Positions 43,066-54,988 are shown, counted from the stretch's first letter. The stretch is DNA of 64,000 nt from Helicoverpa zea (GCF_022581195.2 NC_061466.1:7812001-7876000); one strand, 5' to 3'. Notes: generated by a model not told the origin, from the letters alone. A program made the numbers and translations.

Positions 43066-45991
43066 GAACATTACTTATACAAAACATAATTAAGTCTGAT
43101 AACCTGATAATCGATACATTGTTTACATACATCAAAGTCACGTTGCTTTGTTTTCGCTCATGAATACATTGGTATGCATATACGTAATGTTGACTTAGCT
43201 AAACTGTGTGTATTGTTCGGTTTGTGTAATAACCAGATAATGTGTTAACTGCACAAGTTAATGTTCAAATAATGCGTCAGGTCTTTGTATATATGAGTAA
43301 TTAGTAAATATCGTATGGAAAAGATAACGCATTATCATCAGCCTATGCTAAACCACGGCTGAATATATGTCTTCCCCATGATATACCATCGAGCTCGAAT
43401 TTAATTTAATACATTGTATGTTTATGGTACACGACCTAGCGAAGAGTGGTGCGAATAAGACGATGGAATAGCATTTTTATTACACTTTGTTTTTTGAAAC
43501 TAAATAAAATATAGTTTCTTGATAAACTGTGTAGCTTATTAAATGGGTCGTTGAAAGATAAAATATTGCCGTAGATTCCTTTTTTCTTTTAAAAGAACAT
43601 AAAGACATAGGATCTATGTGTTTATGGTTAGTTTTCCAGGTCAAGTTGGCTAATTTAATGTTGTTAAATTAAATTAAAGAGAACTTTCGAAACGTGTACC
43701 TACTCGAATTATCATGTCATTATTAGGTAGTAGTATACATAGGTATAAATGAAACCTCTGTAAATCATTGTAATTCGTGTTATTTTTGAATGAGACACTC
43801 ATAAAAATACTCCGGCAAATTTTTGACAAAGGTCAAAGGTTACAGTTCAAAGCCTGACCTTCATTTTATTTACTAAATAATTCAGCATGCAGTGTACTGA
43901 AAATTTCACTCATAACATTTCCATGTAATGTAGCACTATTTTTAGACGCTACTTACAAAGAAATAGGTTAATTCTCAATGCAAGGTTATTTTAATTATAA
44001 ATAACATTTTTAATTAATTATTCTATTCGTTCTGACGTGTAGGCAATTAAATATTCCACAATTTCTGCTTGGCCTGGAAGCTAGCGTGCACTTGAGTTTG
44101 AAAAATGATTCCGCTTAATTACTATTTCATGTTTATAACTAGACATCTCCGCTACCCTATTAGTGTAGATTTTTAATTAGATATTGGAAATAAAAAGTAA
44201 CATGAAGGCCATTTTTATACGGCTTATTTTTATTCCAAAAACTTTAAATAAATGCTGAAAATAAAGAATTTTTGATCAACGAACATTTATCAGGCAACCC
44301 CAAAAATATCCACCATCATTACTTCCTAGATTTTTGCTGGAAAAAAGAACAGACTGAACCCGATTACAACATTTATTCGTATTTGTAAATGATACTACGA
44401 AAACTTAGTCACAAAATCACCCTGCTACTGAAAAATCAATACCGAAATACTAAACTGTTACTCAAGTAGCAAAATGATGTATAAACGCCCAGTTACGCGC
44501 CATTAATCATTCTTTGAAACCATTGATTTTTCTGATTACGTATCGAGGTTAGCTAGAATTAAGCTGCCATACCCCATAAATATTTTTGTAATTCAAGGGG
44601 CTGCTACACACTCCATACTCTTCACACCAAGTGATTGCTTGTTCAGTCCCTTGTTATGCAAATTTCGACCTTTACCCTATAGAAATAAGTACGTTTTTTT
44701 ATAATTTTAGGAGCAAAAAGTCTCGTGATTACTCTAACTTTTGATAGGATTATGGGTTCATAAGTTTATATTTATGCGAGTGAACTCCAAGCAAAGCCGT
44801 GCAAGTAATAAAATAAAGCATTTCCTTATATCTCGAAGTTAGCTGCGATTCTAGGAAACATTTTCCAAGAAATTCAAGCCCGCTCGGTTGCGGTTTCAAA
44901 GAAATTGGATTTAAAATTCCCTGTAATCTTTTCCATCTTTCCGACGATGTTATTTGTTCTAGGTTTCGGGTTTGTTCATGTAAATTATGTTTTCAACTGA
45001 CGGCGGCCGGTGCCAAGTTTGGTAGACTTGTTTAGAGTGCAATGACCGATTGGGGTCACGTCGATCGAGAGATACGGCCGACAGCTAGATTATTAGCTAC
45101 CTATGGGTTGATTGATATACCTATCACATACCATACGTTATATAATGTGTGTTTCTGATAGATAACAGCTTAATGATACACAAACGCAATGATTAACCTC
45201 CTTGATTTATTAGGTAAAACATCGATTAAAGTTATCGATAACATACTATTGTTAGTAATTTTAAATCGGTGTTTTTATAAACCAAACAGTGACCTGGGTC
45301 TCTTAACATCCTCTAGAAATAATGAACAATTAACTACTACGTAATACAGGTTGCTAATGACATCTGAGAAGACCAGTGCCTCCGGGGAAATAAATTTAAT
45401 CTTAGAAATTGGGTCGCTTCAAGACTAAGGGGATGCTCTCGTCTTTTCTTCTTACTTAATAATGCTTTTTATGTCACAATATAAGCTGGTTGAGTGTTAT
45501 AAGAATTAGAACAAAATGCTATGAAAACAAGTTTTTCTTTAGTGTTTTGGAATCACTGAATTTTGAAGTTTATGAGGATCAGAATGCACTGATAATTGTA
45601 ATAATTTTATGAGAACTTGACACACTTAAAATATTGTAAAGTATTGTTTAAGTTTCAAAATAGTATATAAAATAGTATAGTTTTGCAAGAAAAATTAGTT
45701 AAAATATATTCGTTATTGCAGTAAGTTATAAATAAAATATCAAAATATATATTTTGCAAGACATAAGAAACATCAGACAAGCTAAGAACAAAAATATCCT
45801 ACACTGCGCTCACGCGCGTATAGTATGGGCAAATCCCTCCTGCTTAGGGAGATCTTTATCCAGCAGAGGATGTTTTAGCCTGGAACGACTATGCAACATA
45901 AAAAATAGGTGCCCAAATCCTAGTGTTAAAGCAATGTTACGTGATAGAAATATAGTGTTATATTAAGGGTATGTTTATTTCGTTATTTCAG
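43066..45991. other. end of the 31-kb intron
   Basis: AT-rich DNA. At about 45780-45900 a GC-richer piece (TCCAGCAGAGGATGTTTTAG) looks like a decayed dispersed repeat, but its family is unclear. It ends at the acceptor TTCGTTATTTCAG. Confidence 0.4.
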
Positions 45992-46105
45992 ACGCTGAAG
46001 GTACCGGCGGGGCGGACCTGCAGCGCAAGCTGGATCTGCTCAACGGAACGCTGGACGCGGAGAGAGCGGAGCAAGCTCGCAGGCAGATGCAGTATATTGC
46101 TCATT
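45992..46105 (+). CDS. unc-13: unc-13 exon: post-C2A linker helix
   Basis: Encodes GGADLQRKLDLLNGTLDAERAEQ...MQYIAH, a charged helix following C2A. It corresponds to the Munc13 segment that reads IPEEEARYWAKKLEQLN. It starts with two bases completing the codon left open by the exon at 14874-15000 (a 30,991-bp intron is removed) and ends with one base before GTAAGT. Confidence 0.88.
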
Positions 46106-46697
46106 GTAAGTTATATTCATTTATATGTTAAGAAAAGGTTCATTTATAAGCCACTGTAGTTTAAAATCTGACCACGTCAACAAATACTTTCACTTTTATT
46201 AACCATCGCAGTTCAAAGCCTGCCCCCGTCTACAATTAAAAATCTTCATTTTTAACAATGATGAGTTAACTTTAAACGTTATCATTATTATTATGAGAAT
46301 AGGCATTAATCTCAAGGTTCTACAATTGTGTGCAATTCTGCGTGTTTAATTTGTCTAGGTTTTTTTGATAGTTTTTATTTGTAACATATAAAACTACTGG
46401 GTTAAATTAATACTTACTTTACATCGCAGTATTATATATTAAAATATAATATATCATCCTAATGGCATAGGCATTGACAGCTTAATGCCGATTCTTGGGA
46501 GATTATAACTACATAAACCCGTGGAGCACATCAATCTATTGTGCAGCTTTAGTATATCAGGAAGATTCAGTTCATATCTCCCCAACACATGCTTGTCCAG
46601 GTACTAATATTATACGAAAAATTAACAGGCTACGAAACTCTTGAACCGATTTGAATTCGCACTACACTTATTGAAAAATAAACAATCTTCTTTCCAG

Positions 46698-46813
46698 CGG
46701 GTTACTCCGAGGATTCGGACTACACATCGGACCTCAACTACCCAGTGGGGCAGCACGCCAACTGCAGCGCGTCGCAGTTCCGCAGCGCTGCACACCAGAT
46801 GCACACTCCACAG
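46698..46813 (+). CDS. unc-13: unc-13 exon: SEDSDYTSDLNYP linker
   Basis: Encodes SEDSDYTSDLNYPVGQH and SASQFRSAAHQMHTPQ, an acidic, serine/tyrosine-rich motif kept in invertebrate UNC-13. Acceptor TTTCCAG, donor CAG|GTGAGA; two bases complete the preceding codon and the exon ends on a codon border. Confidence 0.9.
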
Positions 46814-46854
46814 GTGAGATATATCTACAGTATATTAATATTACAAACTAACTA

Positions 46855-46995
46855 GTTCCGCCAGCAGTTTCAGCCGCGTTCCGTCGGTAGGATAACTCCG
46901 CATAAAATATGCCGGATAGCCTATGTCCTTACTAAAACTCAAGAGATCTGTATAATATTTAAATCGATTCTCTACTTTGAAAACCGGATTAATGA
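46855..46995 (-). repeat. retroposon-type fragment in intron
   Basis: Contains GCCGGATAGCCTATGTCCTT and ATTTAAATCGATTCTCTAC, a decayed member of the common lepidopteran repeat class also seen at 32580-32765. Confidence 0.45.
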
Positions 46996-47009
46996 AAAAC
47001 AAAGTTACG

Positions 47010-47135
47010 TCTCATCCTCATCCTCCGAGCCTTTTTCCCAAACTATGTTGGGGTCGGCTTCCAGTCTAACCGGATTCAGCTGAGTACCAGTGCTTTACAA
47101 GAAGCGACTGCCTATCTGACCTTCTCAACCCAAAA
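47010..47135 (-). repeat. dispersed lepidopteran repeat C, reverse copy
   Basis: TCCTCCGAGCCTTTTTCCCA, then GTTGGGGTCGGCTTCCAGTC and TGAGTACCAGTGCTTTACAA: repeat C on the - strand, truncated. Confidence 0.7.
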
Positions 47136-47589
47136 ATAGATAGATAGAAAAACAAAGTTAACGCTGCATTTATAATATTAATATCAGTCAGAAGCAAGCA
47201 GGTACGCTATTTCTTACTAGGAGTGTGGAGTAGTCCTCTTGAAAGAAACCACCAGAAACGGCAAGAATAAATAGATTTACTATACATAAGCAAAAGTATT
47301 CTAGTCTAATTAATGAAAGAAAGCTTATGCAATAACATTCTTTTCATTTTCTGGCACAAACGAAGACCAACGATCCGTGAAGTTCTTCTCTCGAAACGAA
47401 TTTGAAACTGTGAAACAACTACGAGTAGTGGAGTGGTGATATAATATCTAAACGCTTTGGCGCTCAACCCTGTTAGGTCCACGTGTGACCTGAATTCGCA
47501 CCGAAAGGCCTTAATTATTTGATAGTTGGACAGCTTGTGTTGCCCGATAGTTTTGAAACTACTAGTATATTTTATGATGAAAATGCCTG

Positions 47590-47870
47590 TAAGACTGCCT
47601 CGTGTCGTATTCGCATAGCGCGCCTGCTGTGCACGGTAGATCCCGTTCGATTACCGGGTAGTGATAAAACTTTCACAAGTTAGCCCGGAGTCTAGATGTT
47701 GTTAGTGATGCACCTGTGCATCGGAAAACACGTAAATATGGGGCTGAGAGTGAGAGAATAAAGAGTGCACTTCTATCCGCGCAAATGCTTGTGTCCAATA
47801 ATACCTATGTCCAGTGGAACTGGTTTATCTCCTTATAGAGGATAGCCGCCATGGTTACCGCCACAATTGA
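47590..47870 (+). mobile_element. SINE family B, older copy
   Basis: Diverged relative of 3928-4296: CTGCCTCGTGTCGTATTCGC, a decayed B box (CGTTCGATTACC), TTAGCCCGGAGTCTAGATG, CACCTGTGCATCGGAAAACA, CGCGCAAATGCTTGTG. The tRNA-like head can no longer be folded reliably. Confidence 0.7.
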
Positions 47871-47965
47871 TCTGTTCTCCATTGTTATCAGAAAAATGTT
47901 CCATACGCCCTTTTCAAAAACAGTCTTACCGATTTCTAATGTTTTGTTGATTTTGTCCTTTCCAG

Positions 47966-48069
47966 AGATCTTTGGAGGTATCTCGTGAGAATTCGTACGA
48001 GAGGGAGGAGTATCACATACACGGGGACACCGACCCGCTGTATTATAACAGTCAGCCGCGGACCAACAG
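47966..48069 (+). CDS. unc-13: unc-13 exon: disordered linker
   Basis: Encodes RSLEVSRENSYEREEYHIHG and DTDPLYYNSQPRTN. Starts on a codon border after CCAG and ends AG|GTAAAT, leaving two bases. No folded domain is expected. Placed here by phase and by serine/tyrosine-rich composition like its neighbours. Confidence 0.85.
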
Positions 48070-48416
48070 GTAAATACTCACACTTAAAATAACTATTAAA
48101 AATATAAATAAATTCTATTCAAATACACAACGCTTAGGCCCCATTGTAGAACAGCTTGCAAAGTTCTATAAAACGGTAGTTGATAACTCGCCAAAGATGA
48201 TTACTTTTAATGCCATTCTGTATGAATGATGTATGATGTCACAGATTTTTCTCATCAAGGTTTTCTTTTTGACAACATGTTGGTAAAAATAATATTTAAC
48301 AGTTAATTAACGTGTACAGAGAGATATTGTTCAATCACTACCTAAGCCTTGAATATTACTAAATACTTATGGTTTCAAAGTATTTTATTTACGATTATTA
48401 TGTTTATTAATTCCAG

Positions 48417-48502
48417 GATAGACACATGGTCACAGTTGCACGCACAAGTGAGCGTGGAGTCAGCGATATCATGGCGGACCGCGGCTGACTGGCAGTCTGG
48501 CG
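48417..48502 (+). CDS. unc-13: unc-13 exon: disordered linker
   Basis: One base completes the arginine codon, then IDTWSQLHAQVSVESAISWR and TAADWQSG. Acceptor TTCCAG, donor GGCG|GTAAAT. The phase fits both neighbours. Confidence 0.85.
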
Positions 48503-48853
48503 GTAAATATCAATCACTTTTACATTTAAAAAATACTGAAATCGTTTCTCGAGCTGTGCCTGTGCCACAGACAGGCACTTGATACTTAAGACATCTCCCT
48601 AACCACCATTTAAAATGTAGTGTCCTGTCCACATTTCACTTTATAAAAACCACAACAATACAATGCTCGTTGAAATTATCTCGCCAGATTTGGTAAATAG
48701 ACGGATTATAATAACATAAAAATAGGTACATAACAAAATAGATACACATCCACGCATTTTGGAAAGAATGTTGTTATTTCAGTCGATGTATATGGATGTT
48801 AAGGCTCTTAAAATCTTTCAAAGGCGGTTTTGACATTGGTGTTTTGTTTACAG

Positions 48854-48953
48854 AGGAGCAGCGACGGCCGAGTCTGGAGCGTCAGAACACGCTGTACGAT
48901 GACAACATGCCTATGTATGGGTTCGATAGCTACACCAGTATCACGCACACTAG
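48854..48953 (+). CDS. unc-13: unc-13 exon: disordered linker
   Basis: Encodes EEQRRPSLERQNTLYDDNMP and MYGFDSYTSITHTR. RRPSLERQNT could be phosphorylated by basophilic kinases (inference). Acceptor TTTACAG, donor AG|GTAACA, phase-consistent. Confidence 0.87.
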
Positions 48954-49284
48954 GTAACAATCTCATTACATCTATGAAAAACATATATACCGGCAATCAG
49001 ATTTCCCAACGATCAGATAAAGGAAATTCGTTAAAACATGGGGTGCGTCCTAAGTGGCATTTGAAGTGGTCAACGTGAGGTAGCATGGTACGGCACGGGA
49101 ACAATATATTCACTTTGCATTCGCGTTCACGATTCTGCAACGCAGGACGCACCCTTATAAAGCCTAATAGTAGTAGTTTCTGAGATCTATCAGGCTTACG
49201 ACCTTATTTGACTGTAGAAAACTTGCTTAGCCCTAGTCAAAATAATCTATTGCCACTGATTCTAACCGAATGTTGTCTTTCCAG

Positions 49285-49507
49285 GGACCACTCGCATTTA
49301 TCTCAGCAGCCCAGTTACGAGGAGTTCTACGACTCGTCCAGCTATCCCTACCAGACGTCGTACGTAGGAGACGACTCGAGGCAATGGGATAGTGGAGGCC
49401 AGTACTTCTATGATGACGGTCACGGACTCACCCCGACGGACTACGAGAATATTGTCAATAAGAGAAGGTCTTCTGTTGTTCAGTTGCCGCAAGTGCCGCC
49501 TAAACCG
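49285..49507 (+). CDS. unc-13: unc-13 exon: tyrosine-rich linker with proline motif
   Basis: 74 codons: QQPSYEEFYDSSSYPYQTSY, SRQWDSGGQYFYDDGHGLTP, RRSSVVQLPQVPPKP. The last part is a PxxP-type ligand for SH3 domains such as those of RIM-binding protein (known binding type, inferred here). Ends on a codon border before GTAAGG. Confidence 0.88.
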
Positions 49508-49930
49508 GTAAGGGGGCATTTAAGTTTTAAGTTACATGTTTTATTATACATAGGTACTATTGCGTATACATAGGTGATATGAACATTTTTCTACTGTTTT
49601 ATTGATGGGAGTTTCGTTTAAAATTTGTTGGGTTATTCAATGCTGAGGATCTGTTGATTTATGTTTCTCTCTGTAGATACATGCTGACATGATGGTAGAT
49701 ACTGCGTTAAGAAAATGGGAACCTGTTTTGTCTCTGCCATTAGGGTTCAGACGAGTAAAGGAACATATAAATTCTGGGCACTGTACCGCTTATCCACCTC
49801 AATAAACAATTTGCATAACTAAAACTTATCAGTCCATGTGTATCTTTAGCCAGGAAAATACCATCAGTACAAAAGCTTAAGTTTGAATAGATGAAAAGAA
49901 TGAGAATTAAATTTTTGTGTTATTTTTCAG

Positions 49931-50015
49931 TTGGTGCCCTCGTCTAGGTACTCAGACTACAATGAGATGGCCCCCTACAGGCCGCGGCCGCGACGGACTG
50001 CCGCCAGTCTTCCAG
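49931..50015 (+). CDS. unc-13: unc-13 exon: arginine/proline linker
   Basis: Encodes SSRYSDYNEMAPYRPRPRRT and AASLP, ending CCAG|GTAAAC with one base over. The reading continues in phase into TPSSTPKRGR of the next exon when the acceptor at 50577-50578 is used, giving the ASLPATP-type motif. Confidence 0.87.
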
Positions 50016-50578
50016 GTAAACGATTTGTTACTAATGTAGTGCCTAATCAAATACTTTGTCAATGGAGGCTTTCATTATTAGAGGGAATATTGTACTAAGA
50101 AAACGTTGCTTATCAGTGTTATTGTCTATTTAAAGGAACGCTGCCATCAAACTAATTGTTCGATGAACTTCGTCCAATATAAACTGGCCTCATATATTTC
50201 GATAAGAAAACTTCACACTTTAATGATTCATCTAGATTTTGTTAATAAATGTATGACCCAAGGGAGGGGTCACTTATTGTTCGAAAGAGTTACAACAGCC
50301 CTGGTACATAAAGAGCTTAAGAAAGAACATGATGGGTTTACGTCAGTAAGAGTCTGACATTCCCTCTGGCTGCTAACCCACAGAGGGAGGTGGACAGTGA
50401 ACATTTGAAAATTTCCCGTCTAAGACAAAAATTACATAAATTATTCCCAAAATATCATAAAGCCGTACTAAAATACGTTTGGAAATATAACCTCTACAAG
50501 AAATTATATGAGAAAATTGCCTTATGTCCTCATAAAAGGACAGCCCCGCTTCACCCACCGATGAACGTAACCTTCCAG

Positions 50579-50752
50579 CCACGCCGTCATCGACCCCCAA
50601 GCGGGGCCGCGCGCTTCCCGTTCCACCGGGCAGCGAGTCCTCGGGCTGGTCCCGCTCGGGGCGGTCGCGTCGGCTGCCGCAGCCGCCGGCGCAGACGCGC
50701 CCGCGCCGCGCGCCCTCCGCCTCCACGCTTACGCACGTGCCTTACGTACCCG
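50579..50752 (+). CDS. unc-13: unc-13 exon: TPKRGR / proline-arginine linker
   Basis: Two bases complete the alanine codon, then TPSSTPKRGRALPVPPGSES, SRRLPQPPAQTRPRRAPSAS, VPYVP. Very GC-rich. The acceptor CCTTCCAG at 50571-50578 is the only one nearby that keeps phase with the exon at 49931-50015. A longer open frame in another register (from 50390) is a shadow. Ends CCCG|GTGAGG. Confidence 0.82.
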
Positions 50753-51753
50753 GTGAGGGGTCTTATTTTTAGCTCAACTGCTATTTGCCTTTAAATATTT
50801 GTTGTTGAATCTATATACCAGCTCACTACTGCAAAAAATAGGGGACAGATTAGGTTTGCTGCCATCGCGATAGCATAGTCGAAGGTCCAAAATTCAATGA
50901 TCCGTGAAAATACATAATATGAAGCTAATAAATGGAACTCGAGAAAATATGAGATTTTAAGGCACATACACTTTCTAAAAATATTATAATGTTAGAGAAA
51001 ATAGTATCATTGTTTTACTATAATATATAATCATCTCAAATCCTTAAGATATACCGCGGCTATCAATGCAATTGTTAATCGGTATATAAAGAAATGCTGC
51101 AGATGTCTTTATGGTTTCTTTAAAGAAAATTGGGCCTGAAATGTCTTCACAAACTAGGGTTTCCGGCTATTAAATGTCTGGCTTAAATGCTTACAGTTTT
51201 AAAACTTTTAGCAAATGTCCGGAGGCCAGAGCAGTGTAGCCAGGGGCCAGTGTGCCGGCCGTTATCAAATGTGTCAAACAAATATGCTCGTGGTGTGCCT
51301 CAGGCTATGTAGAAAACGTTTATTCGGTGTTGGTAGTCGCTCCGAGGGTTTTTCAATTTTTCTGTAGCTTTTGCCTAAGACCTGTTGAATGCAGGAGATA
51401 GCAGTTAACTTGAATTGTGTCGTTAAGTTTTCCGCGCTCTTTGAGTCCCTTTCGCCCCTTTCGAATCATGGATTTGAAATGGATCAAAATATGCCGATGG
51501 AGAGTACTGTGTGTTATTGATATACAAATGATGTTTTATTTCACGAAAGCGGATGAGCTGTCGTTGTGTCAATAATGATACGTTTTTGTTGTCTTTGTAT
51601 TAGTAAGTTCGGGAGCCTTCAGTATTGGTCGAGTCACCGAGTCATATAAAAACAATATGCACGGTCAAGTATGATTCTCTGGGCCTCGTGAGACTGTAAA
51701 AAAAAAATATTTAGTAACTTATTGTTTTCTTATACAAATATTTTGTTTTACAG

Positions 51754-51868
51754 AACCTGAAAAACCTATACCTGATGTGAGCTATGGTTATGACAGCTTC
51801 GGGTTTCAGCAAGACTTTCAAGACACTGCCACTGAACCGTATCCAGATACTAATTATAATAATACGAC
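51754..51868 (+). CDS. unc-13: unc-13 exon: disordered linker
   Basis: Encodes EPEKPIPDVSYGYDSFGFQQ and DFQDTATEPYPDTNYNNT. Acceptor TTTTACAG, donor GAC|GTAAGT. Acidic and aromatic, no fold. Confidence 0.85.
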
Positions 51869-52585
51869 GTAAGTCACATACACATATAGGGTTTTCTTCT
51901 TTTACATATTAAATACATATTTTACTATATTAAATACATATAAAATACATATTTTACCGATCGATCGATCGATAAAATATGTATTTTTGTAAAACTCAAT
52001 TCAATAAATGACTATCGGTATTCTATTCGATATCGTGCGAAACTTGCTTTCCCATAAAAAACCATGCCCAGGGGAAACTATACTTCATGTTAAATTCGTA
52101 TCTTTTCAATGCAATATTTTCTAAATTCTTAGAATCCTCCAACATTATCAAAAACTGTATTGTGCACAACAGCGCATTTGTTATCTATCATATACAAACA
52201 TTAATCTGAATAATGAGGAGAAGTCGTAGGCGTATCATATCTGCATAATACGCCTACAGATTCTTTTAACCAATAAAAACTACAATGAGAATAATATCTA
52301 ACCTTATCTAAATGCATGAGAAAAATATGAACATGCATTCCCCACTATAGTGAAGTGATCTACTGAGGATTTCAATTGAATTGAAGGAAAAGAATTTGAA
52401 TTTTGACATTACAGCTTCATATAAATTACAAATAAATGTAGGTACTGTATTGGTCGCAAAAAGCAATCCATTTGTTTATATTCTCTAAACATGTTTTATC
52501 TGGTGATCTCATCCCACTTTGTCTCCACATAATTTTAATAAGTAAAAAATATGAGATTTGTTTTTGACTCGTAATATTTTTTCAG

Positions 52586-52650
52586 TTATGATTCGGATGG
52601 GATGCAACCATTCTTCGATGAAACGCCTCACGCTACTCCGCCTGCAGCTG
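52586..52650 (+). CDS. unc-13: unc-13 exon: short linker
   Basis: Encodes YDSDGMQPFFDETPHATPPA (65 nt). Acceptor TTTTTTCAG, donor GCTG|GTAAAT. Phase fits both neighbours. Small enough to be a cassette, but its length is not a multiple of three, so skipping it would break the frame. Confidence 0.82.
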
Positions 52651-53021
52651 GTAAATATACATACATTTATAATTACTAAAATTAAAATACAGGAAAAAAG
52701 TACTCGGAAAATTATTAAAAGACTACAAAAAGTTTTTCCCAAAATTATTGTAAAAAGCCTATTTATCCTTAAAACGTAATTGAGATCCTATTTATAAACA
52801 CTGATATCAAAATTATGTCAATGTCACAAACAATGGCAAGATATAATATTCACATTAAAAATGATTCAGTTACATAAAAGATAAGAACTTCCGCAGCACC
52901 GACTATATATTTATTATTGCAATCAGTTCTTTTTTAACCTTAAACATGACAACCCGTATCATTAACTGTCTGTGTGGTGAATTTTCATTAAATATCTATA
53001 ACGTATTCTTCCAATTTCCAG

Positions 53022-54338
53022 CTCAAAAAACGCCGTGGACCGAAACAGAGACAATAACGCAGTTCACATACCCTATTACTAGTGAGATTGACTCTTTGTT
53101 ACCAAAAACAGTGCCATCAACAATTTCATCTTATTTACCACAACCGCCTGTGACTAGCCAACAAGACGTATATCAAGTGCAAAGTTATCAGGACTTCGAT
53201 TTGCCGTATGACGAACAACAGTACCGGTACGACCAACAAGACAATCAGTATACGGACCAAAGTCAGTACGAAGATAAACAACAGTACCAACAGCAGGAAT
53301 ACCAGTATGACTCACAGTTTGAGTCGCAGTACCCAGAGGAAGAGAAACAGCCAGTTTCGCATCAGTTGTATACGCAGGAATACGAACATGATCAGCAATA
53401 TTTACAAGATCAGCAGTATTTGCAACAAAGTGAACAACAGAAAGTTCACCAGTTGCCGTTCCCACAACAACAGCAATCGTTGCAATATCATCAGCAGCAG
53501 CAGCAACAACAACAACAACAACAACAACAACATTTGCAACAACAGCAGCAGCTAAATCTGCAACAACAACAGCAACAGCAACAACAACAACAAGCAAAAC
53601 AACCTGCGCAACAACTGCAAACAACTGTTCTAACCGGTGCTGCAACTCTTGGTTCATTTATGGCAGGCAGTGCGAAGAAATTAGGAAGTTTCTTCGGCGC
53701 AGCTGCTGCAGCCGTAACTGCGCCGGCAGTCAGCCAGCCTCCACACACTGTTCCTGCTACAACTGCTCCCACAAGCATCTTCGCTTCGTCCGTAGCTCCA
53801 GTCACGCCGTTCACCAGTACCGTGTCAGCGACAACATCCGTCCCAGAAGTATCGCCGTCAGTGCCAGTGTCTACTGTGACTGTGACCACGTCTGCGCCCG
53901 TTACATTACCGCGAACTCCGTCTCTCAGGAGACAGGAGTCCATACAAAGACCTTCGGTGCGTCGTACTCGGACGTTACCAGACGCACCCGAAGACTTAAC
54001 CCAGTCGAGTTTCGACGAAAGTGCCTACGAGGACGAGTATCATAAGACTGAATACGATCAATCAATTGACCGCGATAGGACTTCTTTGGACAGGTATCGT
54101 GATGACGATTATGCTCATGATACCATCCTTGAGGAAGTCCCTGAGGAAAGGCGTTTGTCGGAGGTTCCTCCAAGCCCCAGCTTGCAGAAGCAGGCTTCTC
54201 CGACGAGAACTGTAGCTCAAATAAGGAAGCCGTCGGTAGACAGCTACCACAGTCAAGCGCCGTCGATTGTTGATCGTAGAACCTCGCAAAGTTCTTTTCA
54301 TCCCGAAGAGAAACTTGCTGTCCCGACTACACAAGAAG
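53022..54338 (+). CDS. unc-13: unc-13 large exon: glutamine-rich disordered region
   Basis: 439 codons in one exon. The first third is TPWTETETITQFTYPI-like; then come repeated Gln/Tyr/Asp stretches, with pure Gln runs at about 53489-53606 written in mixed CAA/CAG. Then GAATLGSFMAGSAKKLGSFF, a Thr/Val/Pro-rich stretch, SLRRQESIQRPSVRRTRTLP, and an acidic Asp/Glu/Arg end. No folded domain; a likely active-zone scaffold segment. Acceptor TTTCCAG, donor GAAG|GTAAAG. The open frame continues 5' of the acceptor and 3' of the donor but is not coding there. Confidence 0.85.
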
Positions 54339-54629
54339 GTAAAGTTTTTCATCTTTATTCATTTCATAAATTATATTTTCCTTAAAAACACCATTCTATG
54401 TAACAAGCTCTATAAAGTATTATTTCAAACAATTTAATTACCTTGACTTCTATGTATATGATTTGGTTTTGAACGAATCAATTACATTCTACATTCGTAT
54501 ACACAATTGTCTAATACTTCTACTTAAGCCCTTTTAGATGACCTTCTTATGGCTCTATTAAAACATAAACCCCAAAATCATCTCCTAGGTCTTACATCAA
54601 GCTAAGTAACAGAAAATTCAATTCCACAG

Positions 54630-54988
54630 AATCACTCACGGATAAATCAAAAGTCACATTCCAAGATGAGCGCACCACATACCACGAGGTACCCGAAGAG
54701 ACTGACGGCTTCCATGAAGCTGAACACTATGATGACCAGGTCGAAGAGTATAGAGACGACCATGACACATACAATGATACAGACGATACGTTTAGAGAAG
54801 ATAGAGAGAAGTTCGATGATCAAGAACCGTTTCAGGAGACGGATGAACCGTATCAGGAGGAAGATAGTGTGTTCCAAGAGCCTGATAGGCCTGAGGAAGA
54901 CAGGTTGGAGTTCCAGCCGGAACAGCCGAAGTTGACACCGAAGCAGAGGTGGCATCGGGCGTACAACAAGATCGTGATGCAGCTGAAC
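54630..54988 (+). CDS. unc-13: unc-13 exon: acidic region and calmodulin-binding helix
   Basis: 119 codons. A long Asp/Glu-rich segment (EETDGFHEAEHYDDQVEEYR ... FQETDEPYQEEDSVFQEP) precedes QPKLTPKQRWHRAYNKIVMQ. The last part matches the Munc13 helix ANWLRAFNKVRMQL that binds calcium/calmodulin and modulates short-term plasticity. Ends on a codon border, AAC|GTGAGT. The C1 domain should follow in later exons outside the window. Confidence 0.9.

Noticed and set aside
50016..50538. Hidden micro-exon or mutually exclusive exons between 49931-50015 and the TPKRGR exon
   Set aside because: The apparent phase clash disappears when the acceptor at 50577-50578 is used; the join then gives a typical ASLPATP motif.
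53154..53657. 167-residue Val/Ala-rich - strand frame, and a 150-residue Cys-rich one at 53491-53943
   Set aside because: Both are complements of CAA/CAG repeats in the unc-13 glutamine exon.
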